This document shows, one piece after another, positions 56,301-64,000 of a stretch of DNA of 64,000 nucleotides. This stretch comes from Hetaerina americana (Eukaryota; Arthropoda; Insecta; Odonata; Calopterygidae): assembly GCA_022747635.1 (NCBI GenBank), contig JAKTNV010000027.1:3730501-3794500 (forward strand). Reading direction: 5' to 3'. Every line of letters begins with the position of its first letter. Position 1 is the stretch's first letter. The position numbers were made by a program, and so were the translations under genes. Under the pieces are notes generated by a model, which did not search any database, was not told where the DNA came from, and worked only from the letters and a program-made list of their open reading frames with translations.

Positions 56301-57219
56301 CGAGGATAGGCTGAAAACTAATGCACACATGCTTGTAGACCACAAACAAAATGGCCTTCAGAAGCACTCCTGGTGGAATGTGGAAGTAACATTCCCCCTC
56401 AACACGCATGCGCAGCTTTGAGGTCGTTACATTCATCCTGTGTATTTTGAGAATCGGAAGTTTGGAGACGAGTTCTAGTGATATATGTCAACGCGAGTTA
56501 AAGAGCGTGCTGTTATCGAATTTTTAACTGCTGAAAAAGTGACTCCTGCTGAGATCCATCGTCGTTTAAAGGCTGTTTTATGGTGGGGATGCTGTTGATA
56601 GGTCCACTGTAAATCGATGGGTGGTAAAATTTCGTGGCTGCGAACCAGGAAAAGCCATAACTGTTGATGAAACACGCAGCGGACATCCGATCAGTGCCAA
56701 AGACGATAAACATCGCAAACTCGTCGAAGATTTGATTCAATATGACCGGCGAATCACTCAAATGAGTATCGCAAGCCATATTGGAATATCCAGGTAACGT
56801 GTCGGCTTTATTATTCAACAATTGGGATACCGTGAACACGATGGGTACCACGCCGTCTCACAGACGAGAACAAACAAAACCCACCTTATTCCCCCGATCT
56901 TGCGCCTTGCGATTTTTATTTATTTCCTCAACTCAAGAGACACCTCAAGGGTAATAATTACACCTCGGGCGATGAGGTGAAGGCTGTTGTCAAGTCTTGG
57001 ATGCGAAAAAAATTGGAAGACTTTTTCAGTGACGGAATGAAAAAACTTGTTACACGTTGGGAGATATGTGTTAGCCTTAGCGGTGACTATGTTGAAAAAT
57101 AAATAGATATAATTTTGAGACTGAAGAACTGTGCTTTAATCTACTTTTCGTCCGATCTTGCTATTTCTTCTTGTATGTGGTCTACAAGCATATGTGATTT
57201 ACCTTTCAACCTACCCTCG
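56301..57219 (+). mobile_element. Internally deleted mariner of a third lineage (919 bp)
   Basis: The ends pair over about 50 bp: left cgaggataggctgaaaacta and tgcttgtagaccac, right gtggtctacaagcata and the inverse of cgagggtaggttgaaa. That is longer than the usual 28-33 bp mariner repeat. The frame between them is given separately. A TA precedes the left end; the right flank is AA. Confidence 0.85.
56487..57102 (+). pseudogene. Mariner transposase remnant with HTH and C-terminus
   Basis: Starts MSTRVKERAVIEFLTAEKVT and continues AEIHRRLKAV, STVNRWVVKFRG, DDKHRKLVEDLIQYDRRITQ and SIASHIGIS, so both DNA-binding HTH motifs are well preserved apart from a 1- or 2-base slip near 56578 and a stop at about 56797. 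After LGYR the frame jumps to PPYSPDLAPCDFYLFPQLKR and ends VTRWEICVSLSGDYVEK. The block with the first two catalytic Asp has been removed, leaving only the third. The spacing class (DD34D or DD41D) cannot be read because of the deletion. Confidence 0.85.
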
Positions 57220-57299
57220 AAAATAATATACTGCACTGTCCTTTGGTCAGCCAAATCGCATGAAGGATCCTCATGCAGTGGGCTCAAATTTTGGAACAA

Positions 57300-57900
57300 G
57301 ACCGAGTGCAACGTGAGCAGCAGGGTTTGTGAAAGGTTGCTATGGACAAGGGAGCAGTGTCACGGCACTGATGGAAGAATGAGGATGGGAGGCCCCAGTT
57401 GTACGTAGGCTTAAATACACGTTAAATTTAATGCGTGCATTTGAAGCAGGTCACTTATCCGAGGATGTTAAGGGCATATTACAAGCCCTGACTTACTATG
57501 TTACATCAGATCACCAACTTAAAATCTGGGAGATTAATAGAAGAGCGGATAGATATAAAATGTCATTTTTTTCCAATAACCATTAGATGCCAAAATAGAC
57601 ATGCACTGACAGGTACGAAGGGGATAATTAGTATTGGTAGGGTATATATTTTTTAGGTACTGCATGATCTTCAAATAGACCCATGTTTATGACATTGTTC
57701 CCGCCTGATTTGAATTATCCTGTTATTGAATATTCTTACAAGTAAATACCTTCTTTCATGTGATTAACTTTGCTCTCGAGTACATGATCGAACTGATATT
57801 TGTGTAGAGGTGACATGATTGTGAGTGCATGCATGCAAGCACGCTGATTGAACACCCCCCGCCATACGCCCTTGCGGCGGCTTGCGAGATACCATAGAAA
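57300..57900 (+). pseudogene. CR1-like LINE 3' end, subfamily A
   Basis: Parallels 13512-14105 closely: ggtttgtgaaaggttgctat start, VRRLKYTLNLMRAFEAGHLS-like residues, a 3' UTR with tgatatttgtgtagaggtga and the terminus ccccccgccatacgcccttg. Frames are broken. Confidence 0.8.
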
Positions 57901-58301
57901 AGATTAAAACGTAGCTTTATTTACTGTAATTTTTTCAACGAGACGCGTTCATTTTATTGGTAAATTGAATTGGTAAATTGACAATTGGCTGAGGAATTAT
58001 CGTTGACACTTTCAACCATAATTCCTCTGACTGGTAAATTGTAATAATTTTGGTCAGATGTAATCTGGGGCGAAAGGAGAGACGGTGAGGCAGAAAAATT
58101 TATTCATCTTCTTCAAGGAATTTCTATTTTATTCGGATAAATATTAAACTGTTGGCCAACCTCTAAAATCAATAGGGTTTCTAGGGTTATTAGGTTTAAA
58201 TTAAGGATCAGAATGAATAAAGGAGATCGCGCCAAGTGGGAAAAACATTTTTTTTCACTTTAAGTAGCTTTGTCATCATTTCATTTTTGCTGTTTTGTGC
58301 A
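57901..58301. other. Unannotated stretch, 0.4 kb
   Basis: AT-rich, nothing recognised. Confidence 0.35.
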
Positions 58302-58489
58302 TTTTGAACCGATTGCAAATATTGTAAATTATTTGATAGCTGGGCCATAATGATTCTATCAAGATCAAAATATCCCACTACAATTACAAGGGGTGTCAAG
58401 AGTGCATGTGTAAGTGTGCAGAGGAAGATCATTCAGGGGCGAATCGGTCGTGTGATGTGGGTGTAAATAAAGCGATATCAGCACTTAAC
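58302..58489. repeat. 188-bp dispersed repeat, copy 1
   Basis: Starts ttttgaaccgattgcaaata and ends aaagcgatatcagcacttaa; about 93% identical by eye to 61312-61499, in the same orientation and of the same length. No coding sense or tRNA-like head was recognised. Confidence 0.85.
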
Positions 58490-58849
58490 CAAAAGCTTCA
58501 GTCGAGGCGCTTCTTAAAATGGAGTCACGAAATGAACAAAGATTAGTCCGCCCGCTTCAAATGAAGGATTCGCTTCGAAGGATTACTAAAATGCCTTTTT
58601 TACCGCATTGCAATTCCGTTATCAGGAGATTGTAGTTAATGTATTTTTACGATTTCAATAAATAAACCTTGTCATCATCTATCTTGAGAATTCACGGCTT
58701 GAAAAATAAAGATTTTGGATGTTGTAATCTTGCACGAGAAAGACGGCAATCACCCTTCCTTTGAACCGTCTCTCTCCGTGATCCTTTATTTGTGGTCCAT
58801 CTTGCGACTATGAGATGGAGTGCGTGGGATGATGATCGACACCTTCAGA
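58490..58849. other. Unannotated stretch, 0.36 kb
   Basis: Nothing recognised. Confidence 0.35.
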
Positions 58850-58930
58850 GTAGAGTACATCTACACATATACTATCTACATCTGCACAATACCCCGCAAG
58901 TCGCCTCAAGTGTTTACTGTGTGACCATTG
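58850..58930 (-). repeat. CR1-like LINE tail scrap
   Basis: catctgcacaataccccgca and agtcgcctcaagtgt match the inverted CR1 tail; homology stops after about 70 bases. Confidence 0.65.
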
Positions 58931-59030
58931 AGTTTATACCCATCCATGTATCAGGTTGCCAGAGGAAGTACGTTTTGAATGTTGATTGGGAAAAAAATTA
59001 AATATCCAATGCAGATTCAGTTGAAAACTA

Positions 59031-59957
59031 CAAGGTTTGTATGAAAAGTATCGGGACATATTTTACCTGACGTGACTGTACGTCGCAGCGTGCTCACCCC
59101 CCGCTGGTTTGGTGTTGGGGGGTCTGACCTTCAGCAAGCGCCATTCGCCTGCGTGCGTTCGCTCTGATCGTGTTTTCAGTGGACCTCCGTCGAGTGCCTC
59201 GCTGCAAGCGCCCAATGCAGCGAACAGCGGTACGCCATCAAGTTTTGTGTTGGACTGGGGCAATCGGGTACGGAGGCGTTGTGCTTGGTTAGCCGAGTGT
59301 TCAAGCGTGTCTTAACTGCAGTTTTAACAGTGGCAGAAGCTGTTCAAAGATGGCCAGGAGAGTGTGGAGGACGAGCCCCGCGCTGGACGAACCTCGACGT
59401 CAAGAACCGACGATTACGTGCAACGTGTGCGTGAAGTGATGAATTCAGACCGTGTCAGTTAAGCGTGAACATGATCGCCGATCGTATATTGGCATTGATA
59501 ATATGACAGTGCACACGCCATTATCACTGACAATTTGGCGATGCGACAAATCTTCGCTGCGCTCGTCCCTTGGTCTTTGGACGAAAGACCAAGGGCGACA
59601 GATCAGTCCGCTTGCGAAGAACTTCTGCGACGACCCCGCGACGATTCCCCAACCCCCTTTCATTCGCGATTTAGCGTCAGAAGACCATTTTATACCCTCA
59701 AATCATCCCTCCCTCAGAGGACACCACCACCATTGGACTACTAAGTGCCGCCAAAGAAGCTCGCATGCTTGTACCCTTAAGGACACTCCGCCTACCGGAA
59801 GGGAGCCTTCGAGTCGCGGAAAAGCCGCTCTGGCAAAAGTGTGTCGACGCTCTCAAGAGAAGAAGTAATTTGAAGAATTCTGAGACATTGAACGAGCCAA
59901 AACTGAAATAAATCTATTTTTCCGAACCTTTTCCCGATACATGTTATACACACCTTC
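59031..59957 (+). mobile_element. Longest copy of the tatcggg-ended mariner family (927 bp)
   Basis: The left end caaggtttgtatgaaaagta plus tcggg and the right end (cccgatacatgttatacaca) are inverted forms, with TA at 59029-59030 and 59958-59959. Plus frames carry a decayed HTH1, EDEPRAGRTSTSRTDDYVQR (59365-59425), VREVMNSDR, NMIADRI, then TIPQPPF and a C-terminus. Unlike its three relatives in this window it keeps the 5' third, but like two of them it lacks the segment with the first two catalytic Asp. Confidence 0.85.
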
Positions 59958-59959
59958 TA

Positions 59960-60540
59960 CATCTACATAATACACCGCAAGCCGCCGCAAGAAGGGGTGC
60001 TGTTAGGGCACCACTCATAACAAGGAACACAACCATGTACAAAATCAACACGTACGTGCAAAACTACACTCACAGCGGCGCAAACACTCATGCAAAAATC
60101 CCTTCATCCAACACTCATGCAAACACATATAGCATAAACCAACTAACAATTGCACCCCAAGATGCAGTACGAAAGCCATCCAACAACACGCAAGCCAGAA
60201 TATGATAAGTAAAAAGGCGAGATTCCACTTCCACATTACCATGCAACATAAAACGCTTTCACCGCCAAGGAGACTGTGAAAGGTAGGAAATGTAACCGAA
60301 CGCTGCAGATATCGGGAGGGTCCCCCCACGGGGAGAGGCGAAGGATTGAAGGGGAAACACATTCAAAGCAGAGCAAGGAATACTGTGAAGAGCGTTACAT
60401 TATTGAATGGCATTCTAATGCGGTCATACAGGATGAAAGGGTTTTGACAACAAACACGTTAGTGGCAGTGTGACCAATTAAGTAGAACTAATTATTCCCT
60501 GGACGCTGAGGGTGGCAAGTGGAATTTCAAAGTCAAGGCT
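59960..60540 (-). repeat. CR1-like LINE 3' UTR and tail, subfamily B
   Basis: Begins catctacataatacaccgca and gccgccgcaag, the inverted tail, abutting the mariner, and continues through about 500 bases of 3' UTR shared with 41925-42254 (ggcattctaatgcggtcata). At 60490-60540 the last codons of ORF2 begin and homology ends. Confidence 0.8.
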
Positions 60541-61311
60541 TGTATTTAAAGTGTAGGCAACGTAAATATTTCATTTTAAAGCAGAGTCAATGATATTTAT
60601 GCCTCTTAAATACGTACCTCACGTCTGCCCATTACAGCAACACGAATGCGTAGGTATCAGCTCGCTAGTTTCTACGAAATTTAAAGTTAGCATATGGGCG
60701 TGGCCTCTAAAATATATCATTGAAATAACCATTAATGGGGAAATGCTACGAATAGGGAAGAGGAACCACTCAACATTGGACAATTAGGCAATGCATGGAT
60801 GTGACGTAGATACGGCGCATTTTGCATGTAAGGGGAAGGAATGTCGGAGAGTAATGGGGCAAGGCGCTGAGTGATTGCGGCGAATGTTGAAATTGTCAAA
60901 GAAATTGAATCAATGAGATAGAATTAAATCGTAATTGTCTATGCTTCCCTTATTTAAATTAATGTTTTCATTTCAATGTTTTCTTTCTTCGTCTTGCAGG
61001 TAAGTGGTGCCCTCCGCAGTCGATCGCATCTGGACGGTTGTGGTGGCGGGTGGCCTCACCCTTCCAATTCACTGCCGTTGCTCCTTCAGATAAGTACGAT
61101 CGCCCTCCCTCATTCACATTTCTACCTGCAATTTAACGCAAAATTCGAAAGTGTGGTGGTGAGCATTCTCAGAGTAATCCATTCTATTGAATGCGGCTCG
61201 TATTTTTCATAAGTGTGTGTTGGCGATCGAAGTGTGGAGGATTCGTTTGATGACAACTGAGCTGCGCGGATTCTTTTTCATTGCCTCGTCCACGTTTCAA
61301 AGACTGGGGCC
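60541..61311. other. Unannotated stretch, 0.77 kb
   Basis: A pyrimidine tract followed by cttgcag at 60994-61000 resembles a splice acceptor, but no credible exon follows (the 78-codon ORF has no domain). Confidence 0.35.
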
Positions 61312-61499
61312 TTTTGAACCTATTGCAAATATTTTAAATCACTTGATATCTGGGCCATAATGATTCTATCAAGATCAAAATATCCAACTACAATTACAAG
61401 GGGTGTCAAGAGTGTATGTGTAAGTGTGCTGAGGAAGATTATTCAGGGGCGAATCGGTCGTGTGATCTGAGCGTAAATAAAGTGATATCAGAACTTAAC
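61312..61499. repeat. 188-bp dispersed repeat, copy 2
   Basis: Same orientation and length as 58302-58489, with about a dozen differences. Confidence 0.85.
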
Positions 61500-61849
61500 T
61501 CTATTGGGTTTCTTGACGTCATTCAATACTTACCTTTCATTGCTCTAGAAATATGTGTATTTCTTTGAAGTGTCCACAGTGTGATAATTTGGCGTGTTCG
61601 CCACTCCGGGGCGTCAAAATAGAAGTGTACTCCATACGACGTCAAATTGTCGAGCTTACAAAGCATGAACATAAAATATCAATGGTAGAGTTGGAATAAT
61701 AATTGTTTAATAAGTGCAAGAATACAATTCCCGAGGTGGTGAGTAAAATGCTAGTTTATTTCATGGCAATGAAGAGTTGTATGGTCTTGGGGCTAAACGT
61801 TTAGGACGCACGTGAACACTGACCCGCTTTTATATAAAAAGTTGATCCT
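61500..61849. other. Unannotated stretch, 0.35 kb
   Basis: Nothing recognised. Confidence 0.35.
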
Positions 61850-62992
61850 CTATTCTGCGTCATTAATCTTCCAAAGGAACCGATTTTTCTAGACTTAAAG
61901 AAGGCCTCCAACAAAGTACCTCATGGTAAACTACTGGCGAAGTTAGAAGCATATGGCAGGCATAAAAATACCCGGGGTTTCTTCAAAAACTTTTTGAATG
62001 GACGGGTTCAACAAATAGTGATCGATGGAGTTAACTCAAATCCCGTAAAAGTTAATTCAGGTGTTCCCCAGCGAAGTGTCATCGGACTTCTTTTATTCCT
62101 ACTTTACGTTAACGAAAATGACTCCGTAGTCTCTAGTAAGATACGTTTATTTTCCGACGATACAGAAGTTTACCGTGATATCCATGATCCAGAGGACCCA
62201 GCAGCTTTGTCAGATTACCCTGACGCTATACAATGCAGGTTCGACTAATTAGAATTAAACTTAAAAAAGTGCTTACTCATAAGTTTTTGGATAAAGTGCA
62301 ATTCCCTCAAGAACGCCTTCTGCACCAGGAACACCGAAATGGAATGAGTAAACTCAATTAAATACCTAGGAGTTACACTCACTCACGATCTCTCCTGGGT
62401 GAAACACATTCTAGGGGGAATGTGTTTCACCCAGGAGAGACAAGACAAGCCAACAAAAAATTAGCATTTATTGGAAGAGTACTTGGTAAATGTAATGAAA
62501 AGATCAAAGAGAAATATTATCTGTCGTTGGTTAGACCACATTTAGAATATGCTGCCAGTAAATGGGAATCTCATGAAGTTGACATAATTGCCGAATTGGA
62601 TCGCGTGCAGCGTAGAGGAGCTAGATTTAAAAAAAAATGTTATAATAAATTTAGTAGCGTATCCAAAATATTAGAAGAGCTCGGCTGGGAATCACTTAAT
62701 GGAGGACAGGTTAAATTACGGATCGAATCTCCTCCATAAATGGAAGGAGGTCTCTCTAGCAGTGACGTTGAAAATGTATTATCACCCCCATTGTCCGACG
62801 GTAAGAGAGATCATGTCCATAAAATTAGAGAGATCAAGTGTAGAACAGATGGATTTAAGATGTCCTATTTTCCTACGAACGATAAGGGATCATAATAATA
62901 TTTTTCGACCGCGATAGGGTCACGTTCGGGGAAAATTACTCTGGTGTGTGTTCACTCCCCGCCATACAATCTGGCGGTGGCTTGCAGAAGTT
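61850..62992 (+). pseudogene. CR1-like LINE RT and C-terminus relic, subfamily C
   Basis: Plus frames read FLDLKKASNKVPHGKLLAKL (palm block A; the active form has DLKKAFDKVPH, so the catalytic Asp is replaced by Asn), FLNGRVQQIVIDGVNSNPVK, VNSGVPQRSVIGLLLFLLY, KIRLFSDDTEVYRDIHDPED (FADD changed to FSDD), SIKYLGVTLTHDLSWVKHI, LAFIGRVLGKCNEKIKEKYY, VRPHLEYAAS, AELDRVQRRGARFKKKC, ILEELGWESLNGG, and a 3' end with ctggcggtggcttgcag at 62970. It is the longest CR1 RT remnant here. A 22-bp perfect palindrome interrupts it at 62390-62439. Confidence 0.9.
62390..62439. repeat. Perfect 22-bp hairpin inside the CR1 relic
   Basis: ctctcctgggtgaaacacattc (62390-62411) and its exact reverse complement (62418-62439) flank six bases, tagggg. 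The corresponding site at about 46270-46300 (reverse) lacks the right arm. Confidence 0.95.
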
Positions 62993-64000
62993 AATCTACC
63001 GCTTAGGGTAGGTTTCGGATGGAAACAACTACCACATAAATATTTTGCGACTCCTAGTAAAACACAATCCAGCGACCTACTCTACATCAAGTCCCTCTTC
63101 ATCTCTGTGTACTTCTTTTCTCCCTTAATTCCTTCCAGCATCCCTATCCTATTCCTGCTCTTTCCTCGTTTCCCAATTCCTTTCCTCGTTTTCCCCTCTA
63201 CCACAGTCTTAAGGATTTCACTGCCGATCAATATACCCTTCAATCTTTATTCCTGCCTCCTTAGGATTTCTCCCAAATATCCCCTCTCCTCGCCCACAAT
63301 ACCAAGTTCTTCCTCATTTGTTTTCTCTTCTGTCCAATTCACCTTCTCCATTCTTCTCCACACCCACATTTCAAAAGCCTCCAGTCTACGTCCATCATCC
63401 TGCTTCAATGACCACGTTTCCGCGCCTTACATAGCTACGCTCCATATCAAAGTTTTCACGAGTCTTTTCTTAGCATCCTTACTCAAATACCCTGTCATCA
63501 GCTCCCTCCTCCTTGTAAAGGCCTCTTTGCCTAGCGCAATTCTTCTCCTTACGTCCATACTACTTTGACCGTGTTGGTCCAATACACTACCGAGATACGT
63601 AAACTGTTGCACTTGCTCTAGGTTTTGCCCATAGTTTTTTTCCTCCTATTTTAATGTTTAGCGTAGCCTTTTTCTTTCTAGAAAATCGCATAACCTCTGT
63701 TTTATTAATATTGATTCTCATCCCATACCTATCGCACTGAATTTCCAATTCACTCAGCAATGTTTACAACCCCTTGGCTGACTGACAAACTAAAGCTTGG
63801 TCATCAGCAAACCTAACTGATTTTACGAATTCCTCGCCCACTTTCATTCCTACCTCCAGTTCTTCCCATGCCTCCTTAACCATTTCCTCTGCATTCAGGT
63901 TGAACAGCAACGGTGATAATGGGCAACCCTATCTTACACCTCTTCCTAACATTGACCATCGGGACTCCCCGTTCCTCACTCGCACCTGAGCAGTCTGAGA
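62993..64000 (-). pseudogene. LINE 3' end and RT, running off the window
   Basis: The 3' terminus (ttaatctaccgcttagggta at 62993) and the UTR match the end of the 47.7 kb LINE (ccttaaccggtagattacct). In reverse, the C-terminal region, FTYLGSVLDQHGQSSMDVRR, MYG and the RT palm region (at 63785-63835, the VRFADDQAL equivalent, and 63900-64000, the GCPLSPLLFNL equivalent) follow. Frames are broken by indels, and it differs from the two young copies by many substitutions, so it is an older member. It abuts the 3' end of the CR1 relic. The 206-codon plus ORF here is antisense. Confidence 0.9.

Noticed and set aside
60994..61212. Exon after a splice-acceptor-like pyrimidine tract and cttgcag
   Set aside because: The following 70 or so codons show no domain and no donor or partner exon could be placed.
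62948..63568. 206-codon plus ORF
   Set aside because: Antisense to the LINE C-terminus at 62993-64000; it shares the sequence of the antisense ORF at 38649-39038.

Overview
This window reads as eukaryotic, repeat-dominated genomic DNA, most likely from an arthropod and probably an insect. That inference rests on many mariner (DD34D) transposons, CR1-like LINEs with GATGTA-type 3' tails, a second LINE family with a 3' hydrolase-free C-terminal Trp/Cys-poor tail, tRNA-derived SINEs with boxes A and B, and long (TA)n arrays. I see no bacterial operons, ribosome binding sites, CRISPR arrays or phage genes. I also could not support a single host protein-coding gene: nearly every ORF of any length belongs to a transposable element or is a low-complexity or antisense by-product.

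Layout. 1-3 kb: LINE and SINE scraps, a dead mariner and a SINE-tail hairpin. 3.86-5.34 kb: a minus-strand mariner relic containing a second, fold-back mariner whose two ends are both copies of a transposase 3' end. 5.9-6.2 kb: a tRNA-SINE. 9.4-10.3 kb: a deleted mariner. 11.2-14.1 kb: LINE C-terminal and RT fragments. 14.65-17.5 kb: SINEs around a deleted mariner. 18.2-22.4 kb: an old, nearly full-length LINE (minus strand) split by a mariner, which carries a 71-bp tandem repeat, and by a SINE. 22.5-23.5 kb: another RT fragment. 24.9-27.9 kb: mariner derivatives, including two heads facing each other, and a CR1 end. 29.4-31.6 kb: (TA)n arrays, a LINE scrap and a deleted mariner with TA target duplications. 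34.6-36.5 kb: a LINE relic interrupted by a structurally intact mariner. 37.6-41.7 kb: hairpin modules, a tRNA-like SINE between 89-bp direct repeats, a LINE with a 590-codon open RT ORF, and an almost intact second mariner sitting in (TA)n. 41.7-47.5 kb: LINE 5' ends as inverted repeats, CR1 pieces and a SINE. 47.7-48.8 kb: a second open LINE RT ORF. 49-60.5 kb: mariner derivatives, CR1 pieces (including endonuclease and RT remnants at 52.7-54.3 kb) and a 188-bp dispersed repeat. 61.9-64 kb: a CR1 RT relic with a templated palindrome, abutted by another LINE that runs off the window.

How the parts relate. The autonomous-looking sources are the mariner at 34.77-36.10 kb (uninterrupted 360-codon transposase, matching 33-bp inverted ends, TA duplication) and the LINE RT ORFs at 38.6-40.3 and 47.7-48.7 kb. 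Most other mariners lack one or more catalytic aspartates while keeping the DNA-binding N-terminus and the ends. The tRNA-derived SINEs would depend on LINE machinery in trans. The nesting order (mariner into LINE, fold-back mariner into mariner, SINE into LINE) gives a relative age ladder. All family assignments come from motifs read by eye; clade names are tentative.
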